From positions 124,001 through 188,000 of the forward strand of contig NZ_NRTA01000003.1 of assembly GCF_002286735.1 (NCBI RefSeq): a DNA stretch of 64,000 nt, read 5' to 3'. A model generated the notes under the pieces. The model saw only the letters and a program-made list of their open reading frames with translations, ran no database searches and had not been told where the DNA came from. The stretch comes from Leptolyngbya sp. BC1307 (GTDB lineage: Bacteria; Cyanobacteriota; Cyanobacteriia; Phormidesmidales; Phormidesmidaceae). Shown here one piece after another: positions 44,957-55,740 of the stretch (position 1 is the stretch's first letter; each line of letters begins with the position of its first letter). A program made the position numbers and the translations under genes.

Positions 44957-45783
44957 TCTTTGTATCCCCAGCCATTGAACCAATCTTTTACTTAACTCAT
45001 GGAGACCGCCATCCCCAATGGTGACCGCTTTCGCGGCAATGCTGCGCTACGGCTGATTTTGCGTCTGCTGTGCTGCTGCTGTTTGCGCTGAGCCAAATCG
45101 CTTTTGCTTATCGGCTCACGCTCAGCTGTATCCATAATCGCTATCAAACGTAGCGTATTTCAAGGCTGAAGCTCAATAAATAAACGCTCTATAAAACAGC
45201 GCATCTACTTATTATTATCTGTGATCATCTACTAATAGTTAGATGGAGGCGGGTATATCGTCAAATAAGCAGTGAAATCTGGGCGTTGGCATAGCTTCAA
45301 ACGTACCGTCTGATTTGTCAAGCCGCCGCCGACAAGGTTTCCCATAGACTCCTTATCCATAGGCCCCTGTAGACCGACGGACGCAAACCCCAGACGGGCT
45401 ACTGACGGCCTACCAAAGTTTACAGCAACAGTCTTGATCTAGCTGCCAGTAAGTGTTCGGACTGATCAGTATTAGGGCGAAGAAACTACTATGATTGAGC
45501 TAGCTTGGTTAAGCAAATATTAAGCGCTGAACTCGGCATCGTAAATTACTTGCGAACTCCGTTTCAAATGAGGCAACTGTCACGCTCGACGAGTCACTCT
45601 TGTAGAGACTAACGGCGTAGAGACCAACGGCAGCCGATCAGCTCAAGTCAGCTTTGATGTCATCAGCAAATGGGTCATGAAAATGGGTCGTGAGAAATGG
45701 CATGATAGTTTGCTTGTTTGGCAGTTTGAGCGAATAATCAATATTTGGCACAGCAGATTTAAGGACAAAAGGGACACAAACCT
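44957..45783. other. Long intergenic region between ftn2 and pdhA
   Basis: About 800 bp of non-coding DNA between divergent genes. It holds a tandem 15-bp duplication gtagagactaacggc (45602-45616 and 45617-45631, one change) and a hairpin catcta/tagatg near 45225-45245. The minus-strand frame at 45643-46392 is mostly antisense to pdhA. No RNA gene recognised. Confidence 0.45.
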
Positions 45784-46812
45784 ATGGTTCAGGAAAGACC
45801 ACTGCCGACCTTTCAGTCGGCCTCTCCCCAGGTGACGACTGGCGAGGGCCTGACGATCTATGAAGACATGGTGCTGGGGCGCTACTTCGAAGACAAGTGC
45901 GCTGAACTGTATCAGCGAGGCAAGGTCAAAGGGTTTGTGCACCTGTACAACGGGCAAGAGGCAGTTTGCTCGGGTGTAGTCAAGGCGATGCGCGCCGATG
46001 ACTACGTCTGCAGCACCTACCGTGACCACGTTCATGCGCTCAGCGCTGGGGTGAGTGCGCGGGCAGTGATGGCCGAGCTGTTTGGCAAGGAGACTGGCTG
46101 CAGTAAGGGGCGGGGTGGCTCTATGCACATATTCTCCAAAGAGCACAATATGCTGGGCGGCTACGCTTTTATTGGGGAAGGCATTCCGGTCAGCTTGGGC
46201 GCGGCTTTTCAAACTCGCTATCGCCGCGAGGCGATGGGCGATGCTAGTGCTGACCAGGTGACGGCGTCTTTCTTTGGTGACGGGACGACTAATAACGGTC
46301 AATTTTTTGAATGCTTGAACATGGCGGCACTGTGGAAGCTGCCGATTATCTTTGTCGTAGAAAATAACAAGTGGGCGATTGGCATGGCCCACGAGCGGGC
46401 GGCCTCGCAGCCCGAAATCTATAAGAAGGCCAGCGTTTTTGGCATGCCTGGCTATGAGGTCGATGGGATGGATGTGCTGGCCGTGCGGGCAGCGGCTAAA
46501 ACGGCTGTCGAGCGGGCCCGCGCTGGCGAAGGGCCAACGCTGCTAGAGTGCCTGACCTATCGCTACCGGGGACACTCGGTGGCTGACCCGGATGAGCTGC
46601 GATCGCCCGATGAGAAAAAGCTGTGGCGCGATCGCGATCCGATCAAACGATTTGAAGCCTACCTGCTAGAGCAAGACCTCGCCAGCGAAGCCGACCTCAA
46701 ATCCATCCGCAGCAAGATCACCGAGGTTGTAGAAGACGCCCTCACCTTTGCCGAAGAGAGCCCAGATCCGAATCCTGCCGATCTCTACAAATATATCTTC
46801 GCCGAAGACTAA
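45784..46812 (+). CDS. pdhA: Pyruvate dehydrogenase E1 alpha subunit
   Basis: 342 residues. The thiamine-diphosphate motif [20 protein letters not shown] (165-184) ends with [10 protein letters not shown] (192-200). The conserved loop [15 protein letters not shown] near 268 is the E1-alpha YRGHS region. With PdhB it forms the alpha2beta2 heterotetramer that decarboxylates pyruvate and acetylates the E2 lipoyl domain. pdhB follows after 65 bp on the same strand. The complete length and intact cofactor motif indicate a functional enzyme. Confidence 0.97.
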   Translation: MVQERPLPTFQSASPQVTTGEGLTIYEDMVLGRYFEDKCAELYQRGKVKGFVHLYNGQEAVCSGVVKAMRADDYVCSTYRDHVHALSAGVSARAVMAELFGKETGCSKGRGGSMHIFSKEHNMLGGYAFIGEGIPVSLGAAFQTRYRREAMGDASADQVTASFFGDGTTNNGQFFECLNMAALWKLPIIFVVENNKWAIGMAHERAASQPEIYKKASVFGMPGYEVDGMDVLAVRAAAKTAVERARAGEGPTLLECLTYRYRGHSVADPDELRSPDEKKLWRDRDPIKRFEAYLLEQDLASEADLKSIRSKITEVVEDALTFAEESPDPNPADLYKYIFAED

Positions 46813-46877
46813 GCTGCCCGCGTCTTTAATTTCGTAAATTTTCAACCCTCTACTCTCAATTTCCCCATCCTCTCCTC

Positions 46878-47861
46878 ATGGCACAAACCTTTTTATTTGA
46901 CGCCCTTCGCGAAGCGATCGACGAAGAAATGGCCCGCGACCAAACTGTGATGGTCATGGGTGAAGATGTCGGTCAGTACGGCGGCTCTTACAAAGTCACC
47001 AAAGACCTGTATAACAAGTACGGCGAGCTGCGCGTGCTCGATACCCCGATTGCAGAAAACAGCTTTACCGGCATGGGCATCGGCGCGGCTATGACCGGGC
47101 TGCGGCCAATCATCGAAGGCATGAACATGGGGTTCTTGCTACTGGCTTTTAACCAAATTTCTAATAACGCCGGCATGCTGCGCTACACCTCCGGCGGCAA
47201 CTTCAAAATTCCAGTGGTGATTCGTGGCCCAGGCGGGGTGGGATCGCAGCTCGGGGCAGAGCACTCTCAGCGGCTAGAAGCTTATTTCCAGGCGGTGCCC
47301 GGCCTCAAAATTGTCGCCTGCTCAACGCCGCGCAATGCCAAGGGGTTGCTCAAGGCCGCGATTCGCGACGACAATCCGGTGCTGTTTTTTGAGCATGTGC
47401 TGCTCTATTTCAATAAGGAAGATCTGCCCGATGATGAGTACATTTTGCCCCTAGACAAGGCCGAAACGGTACGCTCCGGTAAAGACGTAACGATTTTGAC
47501 CTACTCGCGGATGCGCTACCACGTCATGAAGGCAGTAGAGTCGCTAGAGCAAAAGGGCTATGACCCTGAGGTAATCGATCTGATCTCGCTGAAGCCGATT
47601 GACTATGACACCATTGGGGCATCAATTCGTAAAACCCACCGGGTGATCATTGTCGAAGAGTGCATGCGAACGGGCGGAATTGCCGCAGAGATTATTGCGT
47701 CTATTAACGATCGCTTTTTTGATGAGCTAGACGGGCCGGTGATTCGCCTATCGTCTCAAGATATCCCTACACCCTATAACAAAGGGCTAGAAGATCTGAC
47801 CATTGTGCAGCCCGCGCAGATTGAAGAAGCCGTCGAAAAAATTATGCAGGGCCGACTGTAG
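46878..47861 (+). CDS. pdhB: Pyruvate dehydrogenase E1 beta subunit
   Basis: 327 residues. Begins [41 protein letters not shown], with the conserved Glu of MGEDVG that activates thiamine diphosphate. [25 protein letters not shown] and the C-terminal transketolase region (VDLISLKP-type segment, [17 protein letters not shown]) are complete. It forms the E1 heterotetramer with PdhA; contiguous pdhA-pdhB is less usual in cyanobacteria, where the genes are often apart. secD follows after 171 bp. Confidence 0.97.
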   Translation: MAQTFLFDALREAIDEEMARDQTVMVMGEDVGQYGGSYKVTKDLYNKYGELRVLDTPIAENSFTGMGIGAAMTGLRPIIEGMNMGFLLLAFNQISNNAGMLRYTSGGNFKIPVVIRGPGGVGSQLGAEHSQRLEAYFQAVPGLKIVACSTPRNAKGLLKAAIRDDNPVLFFEHVLLYFNKEDLPDDEYILPLDKAETVRSGKDVTILTYSRMRYHVMKAVESLEQKGYDPEVIDLISLKPIDYDTIGASIRKTHRVIIVEECMRTGGIAAEIIASINDRFFDELDGPVIRLSSQDIPTPYNKGLEDLTIVQPAQIEEAVEKIMQGRL

Positions 47862-47905
47862 GCTAGGGGCATAGGCTAGCGCCATAGGCTGGCGTCACAA
47901 TTCGT

Positions 47906-47940
47906 CAATCTTTCTGCCTCGGTCGCTAAGATTGAGGCAG
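47906..47940 (+). promoter_or_regulatory. Interleaved 7-bp inverted repeats upstream of secD
   Basis: caatctt (47906-47912) pairs with aagattg (47928-47934), and ctgcctc (47914-47920) pairs with gaggcag (47934-47940). The order A-B-A'-B' gives either two mutually exclusive hairpins or a pseudoknot. It lies between the pdhB stop and the secD start, so it may be a pdhB 3' end or a secD leader element. Confidence 0.45.
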
Positions 47941-48032
47941 TTAGGTATTAGGATATTTAACTGCGTCGGGCTGCGTCGGTCGGATTAGACGGCTGCGATC
48001 GCACCTTGTATTGATTTGGGTAGGTAAGCAAC

Positions 48033-49478
48033 TTGGGTAAGCAACGCTCGATACTGGCCGCTTTGCTAGCGCTGACGATTGCGGCGATAGTCATTATTGT
48101 GCAGATCCCCACCCAGTTAGGGTTAGACCTGCGGGGCGGCACCCAGCTAACGATGCAGATACAGCCCAGTGAGCAAATCCCCAATGTGGGTGAGCGCGAG
48201 CTAGCCGCCGTTCAGCGAGTGATTGAAAACCGGGTGAATGGCTTGGGCGTCTCCGAAGCGGTGGTGCAAAGCGTCGGGCAAAATCAGCTCTCGATTCAGC
48301 TACCGGGCGTGAGCGACCCGGAAAAGGCTGAACGGGTATTAGGCGGCACAGCGCAGCTAGAATTTCGCAACCAAAAGCCGGGTACTGAAGGACAACTTCG
48401 GGCGCTGCAAACGATTGCTCAGCAGCAGCAAAATCAGCAGCAGGCATTAGTAGACAACGGGGATGAAGCAGCAATCGCAGCGAATCAGGCGGCGATTGAA
48501 GCCAACCAAGAAGACATTCTGGCCCTGTTTGCCGAATCCGATCTGGGCGGTGACAAGTTGAAAGATGCGATCGCCAGCCCCGTGGGTGGCCCTGGCGGTG
48601 CGTGGCAGGTCAATATCGAATTTGACAGCGAAGGCGCAGACCTGTTTGCTCAGCTCACTCGCGACATCGCGGGCACCGGACGCGGCCTCGGCATTTTTCT
48701 AGACAATCAGCTGATCAGCGCCCCGGGGGTTGATGTGTCGAACGCTAAAACCGGCATTATCGGTGGCCGCGCCCAGATTACCGGCAGCTTCGATGCAGAA
48801 GCCGCTCGCAATTTAGAAATTCAGCTGCGCGGCGGCTCGCTTCCCCTACCGGTAGAAATCGTTGAGAACCGCACAGTAGGTGCAACTTTAGGCAGAGACA
48901 GCGTCGAGCGCAGCTTATATGCGGCCATATCTGGTTTGGTGCTGGTACTAATTTTCATGGCAGTCTACTACCGGTTGCCGGGGCTGCTAGCAGATATTGC
49001 CTTAGTGGTCTATGCCATACTCACTTGGGCCGCTTATAACCTGCTAGGGGTCACGCTGACGCTGCCTGGCATTGCCGGATTCATTCTCAGCGTCGGCATG
49101 GCGGTAGATGCCAACGTGCTGATTTTTGAGCGCACCCGTGAGGAACTGCGAGCAGGCAAGAGTCTTTACCGTTCGGTGGAATCTGGATTTTACCGAGCTT
49201 TTTCCAGCATTCTCGATAGTAATGTGACCACACTGATTGCCTGCGGCGCCCTGTTCTTTTTGGGAACGGGACTGGTACGAGGCTTTGCCCTGACTCTGGC
49301 AATTGGGGTAATCATCAGTATGTTTACGGCGGTTACCTGTAGCCGCACGCTGCTGTTTTTCACCATTGGCTTTCCGCAGTTTCGCAAGCCCAATCTGTTC
49401 TGTCCGGGCGTTGATGCTCTGCCCACAGGCGCAGCTTCTAGACCCGATTCATCCCCTTCTCCTAGCGCTTCAAAATGA
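48033..49478 (+). CDS. secD: Protein translocase subunit SecD
   Basis: 481 residues from TTG 48033, since an in-frame stop lies just upstream (48012-48014) and no ATG or GTG fits. The first membrane helix ([17 protein letters not shown]) precedes the SecD motif [13 protein letters not shown] near 29. A Gln-Asn-Ala-rich insertion (about 125-165) is typical of cyanobacteria. The C-terminal region carries the remaining membrane helices, with [22 protein letters not shown] near 352. SecDF uses the proton-motive force to assist Sec-dependent translocation. It overlaps secF by four bases (ATGA). Confidence 0.95.
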   Translation: MGKQRSILAALLALTIAAIVIIVQIPTQLGLDLRGGTQLTMQIQPSEQIPNVGERELAAVQRVIENRVNGLGVSEAVVQSVGQNQLSIQLPGVSDPEKAERVLGGTAQLEFRNQKPGTEGQLRALQTIAQQQQNQQQALVDNGDEAAIAANQAAIEANQEDILALFAESDLGGDKLKDAIASPVGGPGGAWQVNIEFDSEGADLFAQLTRDIAGTGRGLGIFLDNQLISAPGVDVSNAKTGIIGGRAQITGSFDAEAARNLEIQLRGGSLPLPVEIVENRTVGATLGRDSVERSLYAAISGLVLVLIFMAVYYRLPGLLADIALVVYAILTWAAYNLLGVTLTLPGIAGFILSVGMAVDANVLIFERTREELRAGKSLYRSVESGFYRAFSSILDSNVTTLIACGALFFLGTGLVRGFALTLAIGVIISMFTAVTCSRTLLFFTIGFPQFRKPNLFCPGVDALPTGAASRPDSSPSPSASK

Positions 49479-50452
49479 AACTCAACGTCATCAAGCAACG
49501 CACCCTCTGGTGGTGCATTTCTGGAGCGATTATCCTGGTCGGGATGGCGTCGATGGCGTTTTCATGGCAGCAGTATGGCGCGCCGATTAAGCCCAGCCTC
49601 GACTTTGTCGGCGGTACGCGGTTGCAGCTTGCCCGCGATTGCAGCGTTGCTGACAACTGCGCCGAGCTGATTGACATTGCCGATGTTCGGCAGGTGCTAG
49701 ATGAACAAGGCTTGACCGGCAGTAGCATTCAGCTGCTAGGTGAGCAGCAGCAGTCGGTGGTGGTTCGCACCCGCAACTTAGATGTCGATCAGCGCGATCA
49801 GCTGCAATCGCGCTTAGCAGAGGCGATTGGCACCATTGATCCGCAGGCTACCAAAAACGACACGGTTGGCCCAACCCTCGGCAAGCAGTTGCTGACCTCG
49901 GGCCTGCTGTCTCTGCTGGTGTCGTTTGCACTGATTGCCGCCTACCTCAGCTTGCGATTCCGCCTGGACTATGCCGTACTTGCCATCGTTGCGCTACTGC
50001 ACGATGTACTGGTGACGCTAGGAATATTCTCCATCTTGAGCCTGGTCACTGGGTACGAAGCCGATAGTCTGTTTATTGTGGCGCTGCTGACTATCGTGGG
50101 CTTTTCGGTGAACGATACGGTGGTCATCTACGACCGCATTCGTGAAACCCTGAAGCGCACGCCCAACCGCTCAATCAACAACATCGTCGAAGAATCGGTA
50201 AACGATACGCTAGGCCGCTCCATTAACACCACGTTAACGACGGTGCTGCCCCTACTGAGCATTGTGCTGTTTGGAGGCGAAACGCTGAAGTTTTTTGCGC
50301 TGAGCCTGATTACCGGCTTCATTGCCGGAGCCTATTCCAGCATTTTTATTGCCAGTACGCTGCTAGCCTGGTGGCGCAGCCGCTCAGAAGACGATGATTT
50401 TGACGAGCCCGGTTTTGATGAACCAGCAGATTCTGCGCCAAGTGCGCTCTAA
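49475..50452 (+). CDS. secF: Protein translocase subunit SecF
   Basis: 325 residues. The N-terminal membrane helix ([20 protein letters not shown]) is followed by the SecF motif [14 protein letters not shown] near 39, and the C-terminal block has [21 protein letters not shown] (near 208). The acidic tail ([17 protein letters not shown]) is species-specific. The start overlaps the secD stop by four bases, so the partner subunits are translationally coupled. Confidence 0.96.
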   Translation: MKLNVIKQRTLWWCISGAIILVGMASMAFSWQQYGAPIKPSLDFVGGTRLQLARDCSVADNCAELIDIADVRQVLDEQGLTGSSIQLLGEQQQSVVVRTRNLDVDQRDQLQSRLAEAIGTIDPQATKNDTVGPTLGKQLLTSGLLSLLVSFALIAAYLSLRFRLDYAVLAIVALLHDVLVTLGIFSILSLVTGYEADSLFIVALLTIVGFSVNDTVVIYDRIRETLKRTPNRSINNIVEESVNDTLGRSINTTLTTVLPLLSIVLFGGETLKFFALSLITGFIAGAYSSIFIASTLLAWWRSRSEDDDFDEPGFDEPADSAPSAL

Positions 50453-50511
50453 AAAGGGCTTTGCCGGGATTACTGTGACATCAAGAAATCTATATTTCAT
50501 ATTTACAGTAG

Positions 50512-50910
50512 ATGATAGATCGCGATCACGCTGAAGAAGTTCAAGAAATCGAGGCGCTGCGACGGGCCATGATGCGTAGCTGGTGGTGGGTTTGTCTGGC
50601 GCTTTGGCTGAGCGTAGGCATTCTCAGCTTGTGGTGGCTGCGTTCAGGGTTGCAAGAACTCGGGGAGTATTTCACCTGGGCAGCGGTGCGCTACATGCTT
50701 TATTACGAGCGCCGGGCAGCGATCGGGTTAGGGCTGTGTTACGGCATGACGCTAGCCCTATTAGTTAGCGAAAGCCGCCACATCTTATGGGGTCTCTCGG
50801 ACGGCGAAAGATCGCGCCTGCTCACCCATCTCAACAAAATTCGCAATCAAGGCCCCTCTCATCCTCAGTGGAAAATTATCCGCCCTGCAGAATCTCATTC
50901 AGGAAAATAG
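50512..50910 (+). CDS. Conserved hypothetical membrane protein
   Basis: 132 residues with two membrane segments: WWWVCLALWLSVGILSLWWL (near 24-43) and AAIGLGLCYGMTLALLV (near 69-85), separated by an aromatic stretch (YFTWAAVRYMLYYERR). Acidic N-terminus, basic C-terminus. No family recognised, but the well-formed topology and coding-like composition support a real gene. It lies 59 bp after secF on the same strand. Confidence 0.7.
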   Translation: MIDRDHAEEVQEIEALRRAMMRSWWWVCLALWLSVGILSLWWLRSGLQELGEYFTWAAVRYMLYYERRAAIGLGLCYGMTLALLVSESRHILWGLSDGERSRLLTHLNKIRNQGPSHPQWKIIRPAESHSGK

Positions 50911-51047
50911 AGAATTTACGGGCAAGCCACTCCTTTTGCCGGGCATCAATCGAGTTAAGTCAGATTGAGTATTGGGAGCGGTTTTGGTCTTTTAGCAGTT
51001 GAAGGCTTCATGATCGTGACATCGACCGCCCTCTTCACTTCATCTCT

Positions 51048-53867
51048 GTGACTTCACCCCACATCAATCGCTCCGCTGGCAATGGCCGCGCTACTTTACT
51101 TGCCTACATCAGCAAATGGTGGTGGCTGCTGGGCATCGTCCTGCTGTTACTGGCTTCCGCAGGTACGATAGTGCACTGGCTCACTGAATACTGGTGGTTT
51201 AGCACAGTCGGCTTTGATAGCGTATTCCGGTTGCGCTTAGGATGGAGCGTTCTCTGCACGGTTTTGGCCTTTGTCGTTTACGGCGCTGTCTTGTTTGCCA
51301 ACTATTGGCTGGCGCTGTGGCTGACGCGCGATCGCCCCTTCTATGTCCCCCCAAAAAATAGCGAATGGGCATCGATTATTCCAGGGTTAGTCACCTATGG
51401 CGGCGCGAGTTTGATTGTGCTGCTAGCAGTCGGTGCAGCGCAGCGCGGCAGTCAGGCGTGGGAACCTTTACTCAAATTTTTCAACGCGACTGCCTTTAAT
51501 ATTACCGACCCAATCTATCAGCAAGACGTTGGATTCTACGTTTTCCGGATGCCGGTTTACCAGGGCTTGCAGCGTCAGGGGCTAGAGCTGCTGGTGTGGG
51601 CCTTGCTGATCTCGGTTGTGATCTACGCCGTGAAGGGAGAAATTCGCCTGGAGCGAGGCTGGAAGTATTTTTTGACGGGCCCAGTAAAGACGCATCTGTG
51701 CGTGCTGTTGAGTGCGATCGCTCTAGTCGCAGCTCTCGGCTACTGGCTAGCCCGTTACGACCTGCTCTACTCAGCTAGCGGCGTCGTATTTGGCGCTGGC
51801 TATACCGATGCCAATGCCCGGCTACATGCCTACAGTATTCTCGGCATCATTACCCTCGTCATTGCCGCTCTGTTCATAGTATCCCTGTGGCGACAGGGGT
51901 TCTCTTTACCCATTGCCAGCATCGCCCTATACTTTGCCGTCTTTTTGGTAGTGGGTGGCCTCTATCCTTGGGTTCAGCAGAGCCTTGTGGTAGAACCTAA
52001 CGAACTTGATAAAGAAGCCCCCTTCATTGCCCACAACCTCGACTTTACCCGCCAGGCATACGGACTAACCAACGTGCAGCGTGAGGATTTCACTGTCCAA
52101 GACAGCCTGGATAATGCCGCGCTTGAGCAAAACGCAGCTACCCTCGATAACATCCGGCTCTGGGGTTACCAAACGCTGCTGAGCACCTATCAAGAGCTGC
52201 AGAGCCTGCGGCTGTACTATCGCTTTCACGATGTCGATATTGACCGCTACACCTTAGATGGCGACTACCGGCAAGTCATGCTGGCCGCCCGCGAACTCGA
52301 CTATGACGCAGTGCCCGAAAAGGCCAGAAACTGGGTCAATCAACGCCTCAAATATACGCACGGCTATGGCCTGGCGATGAGCCCGGTCAATCAGGTCACG
52401 GTAGAGGGTCTGCCCGACTTTTTTATCAAAAATATTCCACCTGTGACCTCCACTGACATTGAGATCGATCAGCCGCGCATTTACTACGGCGAAGAGACCA
52501 ACCATTACGTCTATACCGGCACCAGCACCGAAGAATTTGACTATCCCTCAGGGAATGACAACGCTGGCAACATCTACGATGGCGCGGGCGGCGTGCCGAT
52601 GGGCTCATTCTTCCGGCAGCTGGCCTATGCTTTTGACTTTGGCACTTTTAAGCCGCTCATTTCTAACTACTTTACCGGCAGCTCAAAGATTCACTATCAT
52701 CGCAATATCGTCGAGCGATCGCAGCAGATTGTGCCTTTTCTGCAGCTCGATAGTGACCCCTATCTAGCGCTGATTGACGGGCGGTTTCAGTGGATATTAG
52801 ATGGCTATACAACGAGCGATCGCTATCCCTATTCCGAACCCTTAGCAATCTCCCCCGACGCCGACGTCCTGCTGTCTACTCAGAGCCAGCTAGAAGACAT
52901 CGCCGCCAGCGGGACGAACTACATTCGCGATGCCGCTAAAGTCGTCATTGATGCCTACGACGGCTCACTCACGGTCTATGCCATTGACAGCACTGACCCC
53001 ATCTTAGCCACCTATCAAAAAATCTTTCCCGACCTGTTCACGCCCCTTGAAGCCGCTTCGGAGCAGCTGCGCGCCCACTTTCGCTACCCGCTAAATCTGT
53101 TCCAAATTCAGTCGCAGATTTACCGGGCTTACCACATGGAAGATACAGAGGTGTTCTACAACCAGGAAGATCTCTGGCAGGTACCGCAGCAGCTCACAGA
53201 CAGCAGCACAACCGAACCCATGCCGCCCTACTACGTGATTATGCGGCTACCCAACGAATCCGGTGAAGAGTTTTTGCAAATTCTCCCCTTCACCCCCTCC
53301 CGCAAAGACAACATGGTTGCCTGGATGGCCGCTCGCTGCGACGGGGATCAATATGGCCAGCTAGTACTGTACGAGTTTCCCAAGCAGGTGCTGGTATACG
53401 GCCCCCAGCAGGTAGAAGCTCGCATCGACCAGAATCCTGACATTTCTGAGCAGCTCACCCTTTGGAACCAGCAGGGATCTAGCGTCATTCGCGGCAATCT
53501 GCTGGTGATCCCCGTTGATCAGTCTCTGCTCTATTTTGAGCCGGTTTATTTGCAGGCAGACCAGAGCGCGCTGCCCGAGCTCAAGCGAGTCATTGTCGCC
53601 TTCAAAAACACCATCGTCATGCGCCAGACGCTGCCCGAAGCACTAGAGGCCATCTTTGGCAGCGCACCAGCCGAAGATAGCTCAGCAGCATCAGCCGCCC
53701 CTGGAAATCCCTCTGGAAACCCGACTGGCGCGCCCAGCGCTCTGGTACAGGCTGCCATTGAAGCCTATGAGGACGGCCAAGCGGCTCTACAAGCTGGCGA
53801 TTGGTCTGCTTATGGTCAGTCTCAGCAGCGATTGGGCGAGCTGCTGCTGCAGCTCAATGGCGAATAA
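51048..53867 (+). CDS. UPF0182 family integral membrane protein
   Basis: 939 residues from GTG 51048. About seven membrane helices lie in the first 320 residues (WWWLLGIVLLLLASAGTIVHWL onwards), followed by a large soluble region: DNIRLWGYQTLLSTYQELQSLRLYYRFHDVDIDRY (near 366-400), YTHGYGLAMSPVNQV (near 444) and YYGEETNHYVYTGT (near 485). These are the UPF0182/COG1615 hallmarks. The family is widespread but functionally undefined. A short helical tail follows a Pro-Ser-Gly linker near 880. Confidence 0.92.
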   Translation: MTSPHINRSAGNGRATLLAYISKWWWLLGIVLLLLASAGTIVHWLTEYWWFSTVGFDSVFRLRLGWSVLCTVLAFVVYGAVLFANYWLALWLTRDRPFYVPPKNSEWASIIPGLVTYGGASLIVLLAVGAAQRGSQAWEPLLKFFNATAFNITDPIYQQDVGFYVFRMPVYQGLQRQGLELLVWALLISVVIYAVKGEIRLERGWKYFLTGPVKTHLCVLLSAIALVAALGYWLARYDLLYSASGVVFGAGYTDANARLHAYSILGIITLVIAALFIVSLWRQGFSLPIASIALYFAVFLVVGGLYPWVQQSLVVEPNELDKEAPFIAHNLDFTRQAYGLTNVQREDFTVQDSLDNAALEQNAATLDNIRLWGYQTLLSTYQELQSLRLYYRFHDVDIDRYTLDGDYRQVMLAARELDYDAVPEKARNWVNQRLKYTHGYGLAMSPVNQVTVEGLPDFFIKNIPPVTSTDIEIDQPRIYYGEETNHYVYTGTSTEEFDYPSGNDNAGNIYDGAGGVPMGSFFRQLAYAFDFGTFKPLISNYFTGSSKIHYHRNIVERSQQIVPFLQLDSDPYLALIDGRFQWILDGYTTSDRYPYSEPLAISPDADVLLSTQSQLEDIAASGTNYIRDAAKVVIDAYDGSLTVYAIDSTDPILATYQKIFPDLFTPLEAASEQLRAHFRYPLNLFQIQSQIYRAYHMEDTEVFYNQEDLWQVPQQLTDSSTTEPMPPYYVIMRLPNESGEEFLQILPFTPSRKDNMVAWMAARCDGDQYGQLVLYEFPKQVLVYGPQQVEARIDQNPDISEQLTLWNQQGSSVIRGNLLVIPVDQSLLYFEPVYLQADQSALPELKRVIVAFKNTIVMRQTLPEALEAIFGSAPAEDSSAASAAPGNPSGNPTGAPSALVQAAIEAYEDGQAALQAGDWSAYGQSQQRLGELLLQLNGE

Positions 53868-53901
53868 GTGTTTGGCGAACCTCTTATAGCTATGAGCTTA
53901 G

Positions 53902-55197
53902 CTATGAGCTATGTAGCTCTTGAGATAAAGGTACCGCTGACTTTTTCTGAACGGGCTCGAAGACACTTTGCGGCTCGACAGCGTTTCTCAATAGAGACTC
54001 GTAAGCCGCTAGCGCTTGGTTAAACGAGTAGTGGTCAATGGCATACTGCCGCCCTCGCTTGCCAAACTCTTCGACCTTGCTGGGATTGTCATACAGGTAC
54101 TGAACGGCTTTGGTCAATTCAGTTGGGCTTTCTGGCTCTACCACTAGACCCGCCTGACTGTGCTGCACCGCTTCAGCCGCAGCGCCATGAGAAGGCACCG
54201 AAGCAATCACCGGTCGGCCGCTGGCCATGATTACTTGAGTTTTAGAAGGCATATTAAAGCCCACTACATTCTGCTTTTGCATAATCAGCGAGACATCGGC
54301 TGCTGCGAGCATTTCTGGCAGCTCTTCGCGGCCCACAAACGGCAGCAGGTGAAGGTTTTGGACGTTCAGCTCTAAGCGCAGTCTCTCTAATTCTGCGAGC
54401 TGGCTTTCTTCGCCGACGATGACAAAGCGAATGTCGGGGTTATCCTGCATTTGCGCCGCCGCCCGAATAATGGTGCGCACACCCTGCGTCCGAGCGATGT
54501 TGCCAGAGTAGAGGACAACAAACTTTCCGGTTAAGCCGTGGGCGCGGCGGAAGGCGTTATTTTCCTTTGACAAGGGCTGAATAAAGCTGACATCCACCCA
54601 GTTAGAAATGCACTCTATCTTGCGCTTGGGTACGTCTTTGCCGATCAGGTTTTCGGCAAAACAGGGCGTAATCACCGCAATCTTGTTGGCGTGGGCGTAG
54701 GCAAATTTTTCAAGCTGCTCAAAAACTTTGATAGCCAGCTTGTTGGTAATTAGCCCGGTCTGAACGGCGGCCTCCGGCAGAATGTCTTGCAGGCTAAGAA
54801 CGGTAGGGCAGCGGTGAAAGGCTTGAGCTGCTGCGACAGGAAGGCAAGCGGGTAAAGACGGGCTAGTAGACAAAATGACATCGGGTCGCCAGCCGCTGAT
54901 AGCTTTGAAAAGGCTCAATAGCGCAAAGCTACCGTCTAATAGCGCTCGGCCAATCAGCCCGGGCTTGGGGCGAATGGCTACAAAGCAGCGCTCAATTTCT
55001 ACGCCGTTGCGGACTTCACGCTTGTAGAGCTGGCCCCGGTAGCCGGGGTAGATCTTACGCTGCGGATAGTTCGGCATGGCCGTGACTACCCTGACTTTGT
55101 GACCTCTCTCCACCAATCCCTCTGCAAGTTCTGTCATGAGGGGAGCGATGCCGATGGGTTCTGGATAGTAGTTGTAAGAATAGAGAAGGACACGCAT
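53902..55197 (-). CDS. Glycosyltransferase family 4, WcaI-like
   Basis: 431 residues. N-terminal MRVLLYSYNYYPEPIGIAPLMTELAEGLVERGHKVRVVTA matches the WcaI group of exopolysaccharide glycosyltransferases. The donor domain shows VVLYSGNIARTQGVRTIIRAA (near 234-254) and NMPSKTQVIMASGRPVIASVP (near 325-345). WcaI-type enzymes add hexose or fucose to lipid-linked intermediates. It is separated from neighbours, with 540 bp upstream. Confidence 0.9.
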   Translation of the reverse strand: MRVLLYSYNYYPEPIGIAPLMTELAEGLVERGHKVRVVTAMPNYPQRKIYPGYRGQLYKREVRNGVEIERCFVAIRPKPGLIGRALLDGSFALLSLFKAISGWRPDVILSTSPSLPACLPVAAAQAFHRCPTVLSLQDILPEAAVQTGLITNKLAIKVFEQLEKFAYAHANKIAVITPCFAENLIGKDVPKRKIECISNWVDVSFIQPLSKENNAFRRAHGLTGKFVVLYSGNIARTQGVRTIIRAAAQMQDNPDIRFVIVGEESQLAELERLRLELNVQNLHLLPFVGREELPEMLAAADVSLIMQKQNVVGFNMPSKTQVIMASGRPVIASVPSHGAAAEAVQHSQAGLVVEPESPTELTKAVQYLYDNPSKVEEFGKRGRQYAIDHYSFNQALAAYESLLRNAVEPQSVFEPVQKKSAVPLSQELHSS

Positions 55198-55740
55198 GGG
55201 TGGTAGCTCTTGGACTAATCGTTCAGGGACTGGGCGTTTCGGGATGCAGTGAAGCGTAGAGGCAATGGCTAAATGAGACCGGCGGACTGAAACTATGCAA
55301 GCTAGACGACATAGAGAAGCACCTGGTGTGCTGTGTCACTTGCGGTACCCCAAGACTAACGACACTAGACAAAGAGGCCGACTGATCTCTCTCTAGCTTC
55401 AGCTAATCTTTAGAGAGGGGGGGCGGTTTCTGTGAAGTTTATAAAAAGCCACGTAGGCGGAGAACCGGCTGCACGAAGATTGGAAGCAATTCATACGGAC
55501 AGGAAAAGGCAGCTCAAGCAGCCTGCTCAGAGATGGAAGATCTTCTGTATCAAGGACAGCCATGATCAGGCGCGAAAATGCTGCGGGCGAACTGACGGCT
55601 ATAAATAGGTGATAATAGTTACTTCAGGACTGACTCTACTTATTCCCAATCAGCCAGGGAGAAAGCTCAGTTCATTTACGCATTTCGTTGATAGCCCGCA
55701 GCGGTTGTTTCACTCAACACTTGTAGACAAGGAGAGCTAG
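55198..55740. other. Intergenic region upstream of the CIA30 gene
   Basis: 543 bp between divergent genes. It contains a hairpin ctctcta/tagagag (55389-55395 with 55411-55417) followed by seven G, and ends with AAGGAGA as the ribosome-binding site of the CIA30 gene. No gene or RNA recognised. Confidence 0.4.

Noticed and set aside
45643-46392. 249-residue minus-strand frame
   Set aside because: Mostly antisense to pdhA, whose protein is a clear family member; the antisense product has no recognisable features.
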